The notes under the pieces are model-generated. The model had not been told where the DNA came from and searched no databases. It worked only from the letters and a program-made list of their open reading frames with translations. Position numbers and translations under genes: made by a program. Source: Sporosalibacterium faouarense (GTDB lineage Bacteria; Bacillota; Clostridia; Tissierellales; VENL01). From it: DNA of 64,000 nucleotides. The DNA lies in NCBI RefSeq assembly GCF_016765695.1, contig NZ_JAETGO010000034.1:62001-126000 (forward strand), read 5' to 3'. Of the stretch, positions 24,413 to 35,740 are shown piece after piece (position 1 is the stretch's first letter; the number at the start of each line of letters is the position of its first letter).

Positions 24413-27400
24413 ACTGACAGAAATCAAGGAAATTTATGACTACATCTTGAAAGAAATCATGCAAGATGAGCAGGCGTGGAAAGAATTTCTAACATTTCAC
24501 GCAAGGATATATAAGCATAGCTTTAATAATGCCGTGCTTATATATGCTCAAAGACCTGAAGCTACATTAGTTGCAGATATGGAAATTTGGAATCGTCGCA
24601 TTGGCAGATGGATTAACAGGGGCGCTAAGAGTATCGCAGTCTTTGATGATCAAAGTGCTTATTTAAAACTGAAATATCTATTTGACATTGAAGACACTCA
24701 TGGTCAACCACATACCATTCCTAAAGTATGGCAATTAAATGAAGCATTAGAATCACAATTATTAGAAAGCTTTAGAGCTAATACGTTGTCAGAATGGATT
24801 GCAAGGCGGACCCATGAATCAGTCATAGCTTATGCCTCTGATATTCAGCAAGGACTTGAAAAAGAACTGTCTAAGACCAAATTATCGGGACTTCCCCTTG
24901 AAGGTGTTAGAAAGCAGTTTATGCAGTCTCTCATTGATAGTGTGGAGTACATGACAGCCATCCGCTCAGGTATTGAAGAACCTAAATTAAGTAATTTAAA
25001 TGCATTTAGTACAGTAACAGATTTTGAGACAAAAGCATTAACCTTAAGATTAGGCTATATGACAAGCATCATCTCAGAGCAAATTTTACGAGAAATTGAA
25101 AGAGAAATTAAAAGCATAAAAAAAGAAAAAAGGAGTGTGAATGTCAATGAAACCCATGGAACTCAGTTACCAAGAAGTACAAGGGATTTATCATCCTCAG
25201 ATTCAAATATCGAAGGAGGAAAGCTACGACAAGAAGCCACTAGGGAAGTACGGACAGATGGCAATGAATTACCTGAAAGAGGAACACATCAATCGGTACA
25301 ATTATCTAGTGACCGAAGGGACGCTGCTTCTACTGATGCATCAAGTGAACGAGGAAGCATGGGAGAGGATGGAGAAACTAGAGGAGCAGATGCTACAGAA
25401 AGAACCATTACAAGATCCAACCAACACCTATCAGACTTATCGTCACAGGGAGATGATTCGAACGAGAGCGGAGGAGATCGTTCTTCAAGAAATCATCTTC
25501 AAGGAGAGATAGCAAAAGATTTAGAGCTGCCGGAGCGTAGCTCTTTTTTAATGGAACTAACAGATGATGAGCTTATTGAAAAGGTACTGCTAAGAGGTTC
25601 TGGATTTCAAGGTGGGAAACAACGGATTGTTGATTTCTTTTCAGAAGAACATACTGCAAAAGAAAGAGCAGACTTTCTAAAAAATGAATATGGTACTGGT
25701 GGTGGTTCTGTTACATTCACTGATGACCTAAGCGGTTTTGAAAATCACGACAGTAAAGGGATTACCATTGATTTATATAAATCTGATAAAGAAATTCATT
25801 TGTCTTGGGCTAAAGTTGTTTCCGGTATTGATGCCTTAATTGATAACGGTAAATACTTTGAACCTCGGTATAAAAATGATAAGCCACCAACAAGAAAGGC
25901 AGTGTATCAACCAACATTATTTGACATCAATTATGCTGAAAATGACATTACACATGAGAACTATAAAAAGTTAATGAAGATAGCCCCTGGTATCTTAAGC
26001 GGACGTTATCGCTATATGAAACTGAAAGCACCTGGCTTTATGGATCTTGTCATTGAAAAGCTCTATGAGAATCGAATCTCTCTATCCCATTATTACGAGC
26101 AAAATGGAGACCTGATGAGTGATCCGGATATGGAACTCATTGTGGATCAGAATCATAAAACATTAACAGCAGCCACTTTTCAACAGGATAACATGGCAAT
26201 CTATCATGAAGCGTATCAGGGTGATGAATTAGTTAATCCTGATTTAGAAGATGAGTTAAATGATTTTCTGAAAGATTGGTTATCGAATATTGCTAGGCAA
26301 GGTCACATTGTTTATAAGGCTTATTATTCAGAGGATGTAGACGTGGCAAACGTAGAAGCAACCTTTGATGATAAAGGTCATGAAATCATTATTGAAGCAC
26401 CTTCAGAAACAGATGATTTATTGGACCTAGAAGATGAGGATCTCCATGAATACCCCTTAGAAGTTGGCATGGAAGTGGATATTGAGGGAAGGAAATTTCA
26501 AATCGAATTCATTGACTATGATAACAATGCGGTATCTCTTATGGATTTAAGCTTTGCAGGGCAAACTGGTTATCCAATTTTCAGAAAAGAAAGTGTTGAT
26601 TTTGTTTTAGATTATCTGCCCGATGAGAAACCACTGACGGAAGAAGAAAAGTGGGGTATTGTATCCATAGGTCCAGTTGAAGATGAAAAGCAAAAACAGG
26701 AACAATCTACAAAAATCAATTATCAATTTTCACCTGAAGATGAAATTGGTATTGGTGGGTTAAAAACAAAATTTAGAGCTAATATTGAAGCGATTAAAAC
26801 GTTAAAAGTCATTGAAACAGAAAACCGTATGGCCACTGACAAAGAACAGTCCATCTTAGCCAAATACGTTGGTTGGGGTGGTATGCCACAAGCTTTTGAT
26901 GTGGGGGCAAGTGGTTGGAGCAATGAATACGGTGAACTAAAAAAACTATTGTCACAAGAAGAATATGATAGTGCAAAAGCGTCAACGCCTAATGCCCACT
27001 ATACATCCTCTGTTGTCATTCAAAGTATTTATCAGGCACTAGATCAGTTTGGTTTTAAAAAAGGGAACATCTTGGAACCTTCCATGGGCGTTGGTAATTT
27101 CTTTTCCCACCTTCCTGATTCTATGAACAAGTCAAAGCTTTTTGGGGTTGAACTGGATGATATATCCGGACGTATTGCAAGGCAGCTCTATCAGAAAGCG
27201 CAGATTCAAGTCAAAGGCTATGAAGAAACACAATTTGAAGATAACTTTTTTGATGTATCCATTGGCAATGTACCTTTTGGGAATTACAAAGTATATGACA
27301 GACTTTATGATAAGCATAACTTTATGATCCATGATTATTTCTTTGCAAAAACACTAGATAAAGTGCGTCCTGGTGGCATCATTGCCTTTGTTACCAGTAA

Positions 27401-30400
27401 GGGAACCATGGATAAAAAAGATCAAGCTGTCAGGAAGTATATTTCTGAAAGAGCTGAATTAATTGGTGCTATACGATTACCTAATACAGCATTTAAGGAA
27501 AATGCCAATACCGATGTAACAGCAGATATCCTTTTTCTAAAAAAGAGAGAACGTAGGTCGGTGGAAATACCAACGTGGTTATCGGTTGCAGATAATGAAA
27601 ATGGGGTCCCCGTCAATCAATACTTTATTGACCATCCCCATATGATGCTTGGTGAGATGGTATTTGATGAAAGGATGTTTGGTAGAGACAGTCGCTATAC
27701 GACGTGTGTAAATACAGAAAATAACTTTAATCTAGGGGAAGCTCTATCAGAAGCTGTGTCTCATCTTCAAGCTGAAATTGGTTACTACGAGCAGGCAAAA
27801 AAAGAGGACAGCAATGACATACCTGCTGATCCTAAGTACAAGAACTACTGTTATGCCTTTATTGATGAGAAACTTTATTACCGTGAAAACTCTATTATGA
27901 GACGAATGGATTATACCGGTAAAACCCTTGAGCGGATTCAAGGCATGATGGCGATTCGGGATATAACTAGAGAAATCATTACACTTCAAACGGAAGGCTG
28001 CACGAAAGAATCACTTGAAAAGGCTCAAGACCAGTTAAACCAAATCTATGATGCTTTTGTTAAAGATTATGGATATATTACTTCAAGACCCAATGCCAGC
28101 GCCTTCCGTGATGACAATGACTATCCACTTTTATGTTCTTTAGAAGTGGAGGATGAGGATCATCATGTAACAAAGGCAGATATGTTCACAAAACAGACCA
28201 TTAAGCCTTATGAATCCATAACCGATGTAGATTCTGCTTTTGAAGCATTAACAGCATCCTTAAATGAAAAAGGCATGGTGGACATTCCATTTATGGCTGA
28301 GCTTTATGATGAAGAACCAAAAGTCATCATTAAAGAGCTTAAACAGGATATCTACTTAAACCCTGAAAAGTATGATGAAAATGATGCTTTGAGAGGTTGG
28401 GAAACTGCTGATGAATATCTCTCAGGTGATGTAAGGCAAAAGCTTAAATTTGCCAAAGTCTTTGCGGACATGAATTCGAAACTCTTTTCAAAAAATGTTA
28501 CTGCCCTAGAAAAAGTACAACCCATTGATCTTGAGGCCAGTGATATTGATGTAAGGTTAGGAACCACATGGATTGAACCAGCAGATTATGAGCAGTTTAT
28601 CTATGAGACCTTGAAAACACCGAGATATTATCATAATACTGGTGGCAGAAACGAAATCAAAGTGCATTATAACAATTACAATGCAAGCTTTGGTGTTGAG
28701 AACAAAGGCTTAGATGGGTATTCAGTTTCAGCCAAAGAAACCTATGGTACATCTAGAATTAATGCTTACTACATCATTGAAGACAGCTTGAATCTTAGAA
28801 ATTCTACGGTTAAGGATCGTGTTGAAGATGGAGATACCGTCAAATATGTCATCAACAAAAAAGAGACCATGCTGGCGAGAGAAAAACAATCGCTGCTAAA
28901 ACAAGCCTTTAAAGAATGGCTATTTAAAGATCCAGAGAGACGTAAAAAGTATGTGGATTATTACAATCAGCATTATAACAATATTCGCCTGAGAGAATAT
29001 GATGGCAGTCATTTAAAATTGCCAGGGATGAATCCAGACATTAAATTAAGAGAACACCAAACAGCTGCCATTGCAAGGATTATCTATGGTGGCAGTACAC
29101 TTCTAGCACATTCCGTAGGTGCAGGAAAGACTTTCGAAATGGTTGCCAGCTGTATGGAGCAAAAGCGACTGGGACTGATTAATAAAGCAGTTCTTGTTGT
29201 ACCAAATCATTTAACACAGCATATCGGCAGTGAATTCTTAAGGCTTTATCCATCGGCTAATATTCTAGTCACTACAAAAAAGGACTTTAAAAAATCTAAT
29301 CGAAGACGTTTCGTCAGTCGTATTGCTACAGGAGCTTATGATGCTGTTATTATGGGACACTCGCAATTCGAGAAAATCCCTGTATCGAAAGAGCGTCAGG
29401 AAGAAATGATCTATCGGCAGATTAATGATATCTCAGCTGCTATTGCTGATGCAAAAAAGAGTAATGGCGAAAATTGGAGTATCAAGCAGATGGAAAAACT
29501 CAAGCTTTCATTAACAGCTGAAATCAAACGACTTCACGACAGCCCCAAAGATGATGTGATTAACTTTGAAGAACTTGGAATAGATTGTGTTTATGTAGAT
29601 GAAGCTCATTATTTTAAGAACTGTGCTGTATTTTCAAAGATAAGAAATGGTGCGGGAATCTCCAATACACGTAGTAAAAAATCCATGGATATGCTCATGA
29701 AAACCCAGTATATCCAAGAAATCAATCAAGGACGTGGCGTCATCTTTGCGACTGGTACACCCATCAGTAATAGCATGACTGAAATGTATGTTATGCAAAG
29801 GTATATTCAAAATAAGGAGCTTGAAGCAAGAGGTATCCATCACTTTGATGCATGGGCAGCTCAGTTTGGAGAAGTGGTTTCAAGTCTAGAATTGGCTCCT
29901 GAAGGTACGGGCTATCGCTATAAAAGCAGATTTGCTAAGTTCTCTAATTTACCGGAGCTCATGACGATTTTTAAAAATATGGCAGATGTAAAAACAGCGG
30001 ATATGCTTAAATTACCTGTGCCTAAATTAAAGGGAGACAAACATAAGTTGATTTCAGCTGAGTCCAGTGATTTTACAAAAGAGATCATGGAAAGCTTTGT
30101 TGAAAGGGCAAGTGATATTCGAAATGGTATGGTTGATCCAAGGATTGACAACATGCTAAAGATAACCAATGAAGCAAGACTTCTAGGACTTGATCCAAGA
30201 TTACTTTATGATGAAGCACCAAATGAAGCAGATAGCAAAGTCAATCAGTGTATTGATAAGGTCTTTGAAGAATATAAGGAGAGTGATTTTTTTAAAGGAA
30301 CACAAATCATATTTTGTGATGTAGGAACGCCTAATACAGATGGGCGTTTTTCTGTTTATCCTTATATCAAGGAAGAATTGATAAAGAGAGGTATTCCAGA

Positions 30401-31511
30401 AAAAGAAGTCTGTTTCATACATGATGCCAGTAGTGAAGCGCAAAGAGAAGCTCTATTTGCTGATATGCGTAGTGGTAACAAACGCATTATTCTTGGTTCA
30501 ACTGCCAAGATGGGCACAGGAACCAATATACAGGACCGCTTAATTGCTCTTCATCATTTAGACTGCCCGTGGCGCCCAAGTGACCTGGAACAGCGGGAAG
30601 GAAGAATCTTAAGACAAGGCAATCAAAATGAAGCTGTAAACATCTATAAATATGTGACAAAATCAACTTTTGACAGCTATTTGTGGCAAATTGTTGAGAA
30701 CAAACAGCGCTTCATCAGCCAAATTATGACCAGCAAATCTGTTGCAAGAAATGCTGAGGATATTGATGAAACAGTACTATCTTTTGCAGAAGTCAAAGCC
30801 CTAGCAACAGGTAATCCTTTGATTAAAGAAAAGATGGATATTGATAATGAAGTCAGTCGTTTAAGTCTTTTAAAGTCTGAATACAACAGCAGGAGGTATG
30901 CCATGGAGGATAATTTCACCTACAAATACCCTAAGTTGATTCAGCAGGCAAAACAGCGACTTGAAGGATTGATTAAAGACATCAGTCGACGAGACATGAA
31001 TAAGACAGAAGAATTTCAAATTAATATTGATGGCAAATTCTTTGATGAAAGGGAAAAAGCAGGGACCTATCTTCAAGTGCTATTATCAAGACTCGAACCG
31101 GATAAAGAGGCTCATGTGGGTACATTTAATGGATTTGATCTTTTAATCCTAAAGAACAATTTCTTTGGTCAACACAAGATGATCCTTCATGCAGAGCAAA
31201 AATACGAAGTTGAATTTGGAGATAGTCCCCACGGTAATATGGTTAGGCTTGAAAATCTTTTGGAAGGGCTTGAAAAGCGGATTGAAAAGACGGAAAGTCA
31301 GATTGATGAGTATGAAAGAAATATGGCACAGTCCAAGGAAGAATGGGAAAAACCATTTATGTATAAGGAAGCATTTGCGCAGAAGCTAAAGCGACAATTC
31401 GAGCTTAATGCTGAACTGGATATGGATAAAGGAGATGATGGTCTGGCGGTGAGTGAAGATGATTTTAATGAAGATACGATAGTTGAAGATGATGAAGAAA
31501 TGACAGTTTAG
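24405..31511 (+). CDS. giant ICE protein: ArdC-like N-terminus, N6-methylase and SNF2-type helicase
   Basis: A 2368-residue protein typical of clostridial ICEs. Order: ArdC-like region binding ssDNA (1-150, with [12 protein letters not shown]); disordered Ser/Asp/Arg/Gly-rich linker (about 246-370); LPD-like domains; N6-adenine methylase fold with [10 protein letters not shown] (about 891) and GNVPFG (about 954) in place of the classical NPPY; then superfamily-2 helicase with [11 protein letters not shown] (about 1570), [10 protein letters not shown] (about 1731), [10 protein letters not shown] and [10 protein letters not shown] (about 2063). It may protect the transferred DNA from restriction or remodel it. 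TTG start after GGGGGAGGAG, overlapping parB. A second gene is encoded in another frame inside the linker. Confidence 0.88.
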   Translation: MSRLTEIKEIYDYILKEIMQDEQAWKEFLTFHARIYKHSFNNAVLIYAQRPEATLVADMEIWNRRIGRWINRGAKSIAVFDDQSAYLKLKYLFDIEDTHGQPHTIPKVWQLNEALESQLLESFRANTLSEWIARRTHESVIAYASDIQQGLEKELSKTKLSGLPLEGVRKQFMQSLIDSVEYMTAIRSGIEEPKLSNLNAFSTVTDFETKALTLRLGYMTSIISEQILREIEREIKSIKKEKRSVNVNETHGTQLPRSTRDLSSSDSNIEGGKLRQEATREVRTDGNELPERGTHQSVQLSSDRRDAASTDASSERGSMGEDGETRGADATERTITRSNQHLSDLSSQGDDSNESGGDRSSRNHLQGEIAKDLELPERSSFLMELTDDELIEKVLLRGSGFQGGKQRIVDFFSEEHTAKERADFLKNEYGTGGGSVTFTDDLSGFENHDSKGITIDLYKSDKEIHLSWAKVVSGIDALIDNGKYFEPRYKNDKPPTRKAVYQPTLFDINYAENDITHENYKKLMKIAPGILSGRYRYMKLKAPGFMDLVIEKLYENRISLSHYYEQNGDLMSDPDMELIVDQNHKTLTAATFQQDNMAIYHEAYQGDELVNPDLEDELNDFLKDWLSNIARQGHIVYKAYYSEDVDVANVEATFDDKGHEIIIEAPSETDDLLDLEDEDLHEYPLEVGMEVDIEGRKFQIEFIDYDNNAVSLMDLSFAGQTGYPIFRKESVDFVLDYLPDEKPLTEEEKWGIVSIGPVEDEKQKQEQSTKINYQFSPEDEIGIGGLKTKFRANIEAIKTLKVIETENRMATDKEQSILAKYVGWGGMPQAFDVGASGWSNEYGELKKLLSQEEYDSAKASTPNAHYTSSVVIQSIYQALDQFGFKKGNILEPSMGVGNFFSHLPDSMNKSKLFGVELDDISGRIARQLYQKAQIQVKGYEETQFEDNFFDVSIGNVPFGNYKVYDRLYDKHNFMIHDYFFAKTLDKVRPGGIIAFVTSKGTMDKKDQAVRKYISERAELIGAIRLPNTAFKENANTDVTADILFLKKRERRSVEIPTWLSVADNENGVPVNQYFIDHPHMMLGEMVFDERMFGRDSRYTTCVNTENNFNLGEALSEAVSHLQAEIGYYEQAKKEDSNDIPADPKYKNYCYAFIDEKLYYRENSIMRRMDYTGKTLERIQGMMAIRDITREIITLQTEGCTKESLEKAQDQLNQIYDAFVKDYGYITSRPNASAFRDDNDYPLLCSLEVEDEDHHVTKADMFTKQTIKPYESITDVDSAFEALTASLNEKGMVDIPFMAELYDEEPKVIIKELKQDIYLNPEKYDENDALRGWETADEYLSGDVRQKLKFAKVFADMNSKLFSKNVTALEKVQPIDLEASDIDVRLGTTWIEPADYEQFIYETLKTPRYYHNTGGRNEIKVHYNNYNASFGVENKGLDGYSVSAKETYGTSRINAYYIIEDSLNLRNSTVKDRVEDGDTVKYVINKKETMLAREKQSLLKQAFKEWLFKDPERRKKYVDYYNQHYNNIRLREYDGSHLKLPGMNPDIKLREHQTAAIARIIYGGSTLLAHSVGAGKTFEMVASCMEQKRLGLINKAVLVVPNHLTQHIGSEFLRLYPSANILVTTKKDFKKSNRRRFVSRIATGAYDAVIMGHSQFEKIPVSKERQEEMIYRQINDISAAIADAKKSNGENWSIKQMEKLKLSLTAEIKRLHDSPKDDVINFEELGIDCVYVDEAHYFKNCAVFSKIRNGAGISNTRSKKSMDMLMKTQYIQEINQGRGVIFATGTPISNSMTEMYVMQRYIQNKELEARGIHHFDAWAAQFGEVVSSLELAPEGTGYRYKSRFAKFSNLPELMTIFKNMADVKTADMLKLPVPKLKGDKHKLISAESSDFTKEIMESFVERASDIRNGMVDPRIDNMLKITNEARLLGLDPRLLYDEAPNEADSKVNQCIDKVFEEYKESDFFKGTQIIFCDVGTPNTDGRFSVYPYIKEELIKRGIPEKEVCFIHDASSEAQREALFADMRSGNKRIILGSTAKMGTGTNIQDRLIALHHLDCPWRPSDLEQREGRILRQGNQNEAVNIYKYVTKSTFDSYLWQIVENKQRFISQIMTSKSVARNAEDIDETVLSFAEVKALATGNPLIKEKMDIDNEVSRLSLLKSEYNSRRYAMEDNFTYKYPKLIQQAKQRLEGLIKDISRRDMNKTEEFQINIDGKFFDEREKAGTYLQVLLSRLEPDKEAHVGTFNGFDLLILKNNFFGQHKMILHAEQKYEVEFGDSPHGNMVRLENLLEGLEKRIEKTESQIDEYERNMAQSKEEWEKPFMYKEAFAQKLKRQFELNAELDMDKGDDGLAVSEDDFNEDTIVEDDEEMTV
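25141..25512 (+). CDS. tnpV: TnpV homologue nested in another frame of the giant gene
   Basis: A 123-residue frame lying wholly inside the 24405-31511 gene but in a different phase. Its residues fit the TnpV family of Tn4451-like elements: [11 protein letters not shown] near the start, [34 protein letters not shown] and the ending [18 protein letters not shown] textbook AGGAG site (25131-25135) precedes ATG 25141; a second ATG at 25147 is possible. In the main frame the same DNA codes for low-complexity linker, as expected if the linker was overprinted onto tnpV. TnpV function is unknown. Confidence 0.8.
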   Translation: MSMKPMELSYQEVQGIYHPQIQISKEESYDKKPLGKYGQMAMNYLKEEHINRYNYLVTEGTLLLLMHQVNEEAWERMEKLEEQMLQKEPLQDPTNTYQTYRHREMIRTRAEEIVLQEIIFKER

Positions 31512-31533
31512 CAGGGGTTATCCTCTGCTTTTT
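31510..31533 (+). terminator. terminator after the giant gene
   Basis: Eight-pair stem AGCAGGGG / CCTCTGCT (one G-T) with a TTAT loop and T-run, overlapping the stop codon. It may attenuate transcription into the radC group. Confidence 0.65.
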
Positions 31534-31554
31534 AAATGAAAGGAGTGGAATTTA

Positions 31555-31803
31555 GTGACTAGACAAATGATTCAAAATCTCAAACAAGAAAACGTCATAG
31601 AACTTATGTGTGAGGTGCTGGAGCTATCGGGAAGCTCAGAAAAGAAAGTGGTAAAAGCAGTAGAAAAATTAGGCGTTCAGGCATTCTTTACAAGCATTGA
31701 TGCTTTGGATGTTGAAGAAGTTGAAAAAGACAGAATTAAGGCGCTTAAAGAAGTAATTGAAGCTAAGGCAAAATCATTAGAAGCATTGGAAGGGGGACAG
31801 TGA
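31555..31803 (+). CDS. small ICE protein, paralogue of the 32525 gene
   Basis: An 82-residue protein with GTG start after AAAGGAG. It is predicted as mixed helix and alignable by eye with the 85-residue protein after radC: a stretch of about 55 residues ending KDRIKALKEVIEAK here and HEKIVVLKRVIKTF there, with similar spacing (VEKLGVQAFFTS versus ILDHGIKALLLH). The pattern resembles helix-hairpin-helix domains usually fused to RadC. Function unknown; probable partner of RadC in this element. Confidence 0.6.
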   Translation: MTRQMIQNLKQENVIELMCEVLELSGSSEKKVVKAVEKLGVQAFFTSIDALDVEEVEKDRIKALKEVIEAKAKSLEALEGGQ

Positions 31804-31804
31804 T

Positions 31805-32512
31805 ATGGCAACTAAAGCAAAATACTCAGATAGCTTTTTTCAAAGCTTAAATAAACTGACCGGTATTCCAATGAGTAAATTAAAAAGTTATGCAAAAGAA
31901 AATAATCCCTTTAATATCTTAGAACATCCTGGTGTTGTTGAACCTAATGATAGACAGCTTGAAAAGCTTAATAAACTCAATGAATTTATTGCCTCTTATA
32001 ATGTGCTAAAACTGGAACAGGAAAACGATAAAATCACCTTTAAATCTCCTAATGATTCGGGGAAATACTTCGCCTCACTACTTGGTGGTGTGAAAGATAA
32101 GGAAAGGTTCTTAGTTGCCTTTTTAGACAACAGCAATAGCATTATTGAGCTTAGAACAGTGTCGCAAGGCACTACCAATATGGCAGTTGTATACCCAAGA
32201 GATATCCTTAAAATGGCTCTTGCAAATGATTGTAGTAGCATCATTCTTTCCCATAATCATCCCGGGGGTAGTTTAAAAGCTTCTCGTGAAGATGTTGCTT
32301 TAACACAACGAATTGTTGATATCTTTAGACCCTTAGACATTAAAGTTTTAGACCATATTATTGTGGGTGGCTATAGCTTTAGTTCTATGGCAGAAAATGG
32401 CGTATTACCAAACGATAGAATGGATGTTGCAAATTATGAACCTATTAAATTATCAGCAGCTGAAGAAGAGCAGGTTGAATATATTTCAGTGGATGAAGAG
32501 ATGGAATTGTAG
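31805..32512 (+). CDS. radC: RadC/JAMM-domain protein
   Basis: A 235-residue RadC-family protein. The JAMM metalloprotease-like motif is intact: SHNHPGGSLKASRED gives HxH and the downstream Asp. The preceding strand (VVYPRDILKMALANDCSSIIL) is typical. ICE and plasmid copies of RadC are common and are suspected to act in DNA metabolism or single-strand handling, although no activity is established. Start ATG follows GGGGACAGTG, 1 bp after the previous stop; the next small paralogous gene follows after 12 bp. Part of one operon. Confidence 0.88.
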   Translation: MATKAKYSDSFFQSLNKLTGIPMSKLKSYAKENNPFNILEHPGVVEPNDRQLEKLNKLNEFIASYNVLKLEQENDKITFKSPNDSGKYFASLLGGVKDKERFLVAFLDNSNSIIELRTVSQGTTNMAVVYPRDILKMALANDCSSIILSHNHPGGSLKASREDVALTQRIVDIFRPLDIKVLDHIIVGGYSFSSMAENGVLPNDRMDVANYEPIKLSAAEEEQVEYISVDEEMEL

Positions 32513-32524
32513 GAGGGATAATCG

Positions 32525-32782
32525 ATGAATAATAGAACAGAACAAATTCGAGAGAATAATGCTGAAACCATTACATGGATTCTTGGTGCAACAGGCGAAA
32601 CAAAGGAAAAGATTAAAAGCTATATTTTAGATCATGGCATTAAAGCACTTTTGCTACATCATAAGTCTTTGGAGCTTACCACTGAAGAACATGAGAAAAT
32701 TGTTGTATTAAAACGAGTGATTAAAACCTTTGACGGAGATATCGAAACAATAAACTTTGGTGATATGGATGAGGGGTGTTAG
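32525..32782 (+). CDS. small ICE protein, paralogue of the 31555 gene
   Basis: An 85-residue protein (ETITWILGATGETKEKI... ) related by eye to the 82-residue protein before radC. Start ATG follows GGAGGG. Both flank radC, so duplication around it or separated helix-hairpin-helix modules are likely explanations. No function known. Confidence 0.58.
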   Translation: MNNRTEQIRENNAETITWILGATGETKEKIKSYILDHGIKALLLHHKSLELTTEEHEKIVVLKRVIKTFDGDIETINFGDMDEGC

Positions 32783-32785
32783 GCT

Positions 32786-33748
32786 TTGAAGCGATTTACA
32801 GAAGCTGAAATTAATGAAGCGAACAGCATCAATCTCATTGCATATGCTGAACAAATAGGACTTAATCTCAAAAAGGTGGGTAATTCCTATAAAGTCAAAG
32901 ATTACGGAGGTCTTTACATCAATTCAACTGGTGCTAAATGGAATTGGTTTTCTAAAGATGCAGGCGGTGGTCCTATTCAATTTGTTATGGAAATGGAAGG
33001 TAAGAACTGGGTAGATGCAGTTTATACACTTCTTGGTACAGAAAAAAGTGATTTTACCCCAAGACCTAAACTAATTGATGATGCAAAAGGACCATTTGTA
33101 TTGCCAGATAAAAATGATACCTATAAGCATGTCATTGCCTATCTCATACAATCAAGAGGTATTGATAAAGAAGTTGTTTACGATTTTATCAGTCAAGACA
33201 AGCTATTTGAAAATACTCATAGGAGCTGTGTCTTTGTAGGTTATGATGAAAAGCATGAAGCCAAATACGCCAGTGTACGTAGTACCAATACAAGGGGAAA
33301 TTCCTATCGGGGAGATGTAAAAAACTCCGATAAGGCATTTCCCTTTTCTTATGAGGGAAGTAGCACAACGGTATGTGTCTTTGAATCACCCATTGATCTG
33401 ATGAGCTATTTAACTTTACTCCAGTATCATGGAATTGAATCATTTGAACATCATATGATTTCACTTGGAGGTGTAGCTGATCGAGCATTAGATTATTATT
33501 TAAAACTTCATCCAGAGATTAATAGAATTATGCTCTGCCTCGACAATGACGAAGCAGGGCATTTTGCTTGCCAGCAATTTAATGAGAAATATCATGAGAA
33601 CTATAAGCTGTTAAGGCATAGTCCAATAGGTAAGGATTTTAATGAAGATTTACTTTCAATTCGAAATAGTCATCAATCAGATCAGGTTAATGAGCCATCA
33701 GTAGTTTATAACTTAGATAGGGATATGGAAGAAGAAATGGAGCTATGA
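32786..33748 (+). CDS. DUF3991/Toprim primase-like protein
   Basis: A 320-residue protein with an N-terminal DUF3991-like, primase-zinc-finger-like region (YKVKDYGGLYIN, WNWFSKDAGGGPIQFVMEMEG) and a C-terminal Toprim domain (VCVFESPIDLMSYLTLL with the Glu; IMLCLDNDEAGHFA with the DxD). It resembles DnaG-like enzymes of ICEs and probably primes the complementary strand after transfer or during element replication. TTG start at 32786 follows GAGGGGTG; it begins 3 bp after the previous stop. Confidence 0.85.
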   Translation: MKRFTEAEINEANSINLIAYAEQIGLNLKKVGNSYKVKDYGGLYINSTGAKWNWFSKDAGGGPIQFVMEMEGKNWVDAVYTLLGTEKSDFTPRPKLIDDAKGPFVLPDKNDTYKHVIAYLIQSRGIDKEVVYDFISQDKLFENTHRSCVFVGYDEKHEAKYASVRSTNTRGNSYRGDVKNSDKAFPFSYEGSSTTVCVFESPIDLMSYLTLLQYHGIESFEHHMISLGGVADRALDYYLKLHPEINRIMLCLDNDEAGHFACQQFNEKYHENYKLLRHSPIGKDFNEDLLSIRNSHQSDQVNEPSVVYNLDRDMEEEMEL

Positions 33749-33761
33749 AAGGAGGCAGGCT

Positions 33762-34175
33762 ATGTATTTTCTAAATAAGGATCATGCTCATAATTTTCAA
33801 AATGTGATATTACATGACAAAACACATCCAGGAGATACAGAGAGAATGGCGCTTTTCTATATTTTAGGGGGCAATGAAGATCTGTTTATGAAATGCAAAC
33901 ACATCTATGATTTCAAAAATCATGAAATCAATCCTGAAGTCTTAACCAGTGTTGAGATTGACCTATGCTCCAGCAGCAAAGCCTTAGTGAGATTATCCTA
34001 TAATCTTTTTAATGGCTATGAAGATGAGTATACAACGCCAAGAGATCTATTTTATAACTTGGATCGAAAGAACTTTCTCATTGCAAAAGGTGGTATGGAA
34101 ATGCGCTTTGGAATATATATTGAAAAACAAGTAGCAGAGAAAATGGATGAAAAAATGGAGATTGAGTTTCTTTAA
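33762..34175 (+). CDS. conserved ICE protein, DUF6075-like
   Basis: A 137-residue protein (starts MYFLNKDHAHNFQNVI) that resembles DUF6075, a family without known function found in clostridial ICEs and phages. It has a conserved-looking THPGDTERMALFYILGGN segment. Start follows AAAGGAGG. It is the last gene of the radC group; the first cargo block begins about 100 bp later. Confidence 0.65.
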   Translation: MYFLNKDHAHNFQNVILHDKTHPGDTERMALFYILGGNEDLFMKCKHIYDFKNHEINPEVLTSVEIDLCSSSKALVRLSYNLFNGYEDEYTTPRDLFYNLDRKNFLIAKGGMEMRFGIYIEKQVAEKMDEKMEIEFL

Positions 34176-34216
34176 ACATAAAGCAAATTGATAAATATGA
34201 TAAAATTTACTTTCTG

Positions 34217-34239
34217 AAGCTATGCTCTTAGCTTATAAT
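34217..34239 (+). promoter_or_regulatory. possible promoter with overlapping inverted repeat for cargo block 1
   Basis: TATAAT at 34234-34239 about 45 bp before the TTG start at 34283. The upstream -35 is poor (TTTCTG at 34211). An inverted repeat AAGCTA / TAGCTT (34217-34222, 34229-34234) touches the -10 and could be an operator. Confidence 0.35.
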
Positions 34240-34282
34240 GTTAATATGATAACAATTTGAGATATTAAAAGGATGTGATTAT

Positions 34283-35740
34283 TTGAGTGAAAATAAATTA
34301 TCCGAACATATTTTTAAAAAAGGAAAGTTTATAACACCTTGGAACAGTCTGCTTGGTGATGTAACTAAAAACCAATCATGGTGTTTAAATAGGTTCCCAG
34401 AGTATTTATGGTTATCACTTATTCTATATAAGTACGGTAGGAAAAAAGGGTTAGAAAAATCATATTTTGTTCTAAAAAAGTTACATGAAATTAGTGGAGA
34501 ATTAAAAGCTCCTGCTTTTTCATTAGTTTTAGGTCTAAATGAAGCAAAGCAAAACGAGCTGTTTTCTTATGTTGTAGAAATTATGGACTCGAATGTATTT
34601 ACGCCTTTAACTCTTTTATACACTTATAGTGAAAATAGAGTTTTTTCTAAATATTTCACTGATATGACGATGCACCCGAGTAAGCGGCAAGAAATCCTTA
34701 CAAAAGTGTTGGAAAAGGGATACATGCATCAATCTGAATTTGCAACAGATATAAGATTTTTAGTTCTGTTTTTCACTCTCTTAACAGGTACTTATGGTCT
34801 TCCAAAACAAGAATTAGACTTAATTTTAGAGTATCCTAAACTTGAGCATTCGGATGAGAAGATGAGAATTATAAGACCTTCTATTAGGAGTATGGAAATG
34901 ATGGTCCTAAATTTGGAAATCTTAGATGTTACATTTTTAGAAAATTTTTGGGGGAGGATTAGTAAGATGAGTGATTGTAAATTGTTTTTTATGAAATGGC
35001 CTGAGAATAATGAAGATGCGAATAGATACGTGGAGTTACTCTATGAAGTATTTCAATACTACACGAATTGTTTTATAGCGGTAAACCCTCTAGATAAAAA
35101 AACATTAGTGTTATTAGGTTTAGGTACATACTCATATAAGAGGATTATAGAAATATATGAACACAATTTATATAATTCTATTGCCGCAAGAAGCTCGATT
35201 CGAACAGTGATTGAAAATTATATCATGATGAAATATTTGATTAAAGCTGAAGAAAGTCAAGATGATATTTGGGAAAAATATCAAATGTATGGCATTGGGT
35301 TATATAAAGTGGTAGTGGCTAGATTTAGAGATGCAGAGAAGGAACTTCCAGATAGTCATGTAGATTATAAATATCTTGAGATGTTAGTAAATGAAATGAT
35401 TGATGAGAGATATTTGGACATGGATACATCGTACTTTGATAAACAGAATATTAGAGACAAAGCTATTTCAGTAGGGCAGAAAGAATTGTTTGGTCTTTAT
35501 TATGACTATGATTCGTCTTTTGAACATGGATTATGGGGAGCAATTAGAGAAAGCTCGTTGTTAAAATGCGATTCACCAGCGCATCAATATCATTGTGTAC
35601 CTGATTATGAGAACAAACAGAATTTGAAGAGTGTGTGGCCAGATTGTATATCAACTATGAATAGTACGATCAAATTATTAAATGAGTTTTTCGCTTTACC
35701 CGAGTCGTTATTTAATGAGGTGATGAAATTTGATAAATGA
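34283..35740 (+). CDS. DUF5677-like cargo protein
   Basis: A 485-residue soluble helical protein. The segment from AARSSIRTVIENYIMMKYLI (about residue 308 on) to the C-terminal WGAIRESSLLKCD looks like DUF5677, a family of unknown role seen in defence-rich and mobile regions. The first 280 residues are not recognised. TTG start follows AAAGGATGTGA. It overlaps the next gene by 11 bp, so the two are translationally coupled and probably work together. Placement as cargo in an ICE suggests a host-interaction or anti-phage role, but that is inference. Confidence 0.55.
   Translation: MSENKLSEHIFKKGKFITPWNSLLGDVTKNQSWCLNRFPEYLWLSLILYKYGRKKGLEKSYFVLKKLHEISGELKAPAFSLVLGLNEAKQNELFSYVVEIMDSNVFTPLTLLYTYSENRVFSKYFTDMTMHPSKRQEILTKVLEKGYMHQSEFATDIRFLVLFFTLLTGTYGLPKQELDLILEYPKLEHSDEKMRIIRPSIRSMEMMVLNLEILDVTFLENFWGRISKMSDCKLFFMKWPENNEDANRYVELLYEVFQYYTNCFIAVNPLDKKTLVLLGLGTYSYKRIIEIYEHNLYNSIAARSSIRTVIENYIMMKYLIKAEESQDDIWEKYQMYGIGLYKVVVARFRDAEKELPDSHVDYKYLEMLVNEMIDERYLDMDTSYFDKQNIRDKAISVGQKELFGLYYDYDSSFEHGLWGAIRESSLLKCDSPAHQYHCVPDYENKQNLKSVWPDCISTMNSTIKLLNEFFALPESLFNEVMKFDK

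Noticed and set aside
27142-27327. 61-codon frame nested in the giant gene
   Set aside because: No ribosome site, composition like an out-of-frame shadow, no family resemblance; unlike the TnpV case.
31189-31389. 66-codon frame nested in the giant gene
   Set aside because: Lys/Arg-rich translation of a shifted frame with no good start signal.
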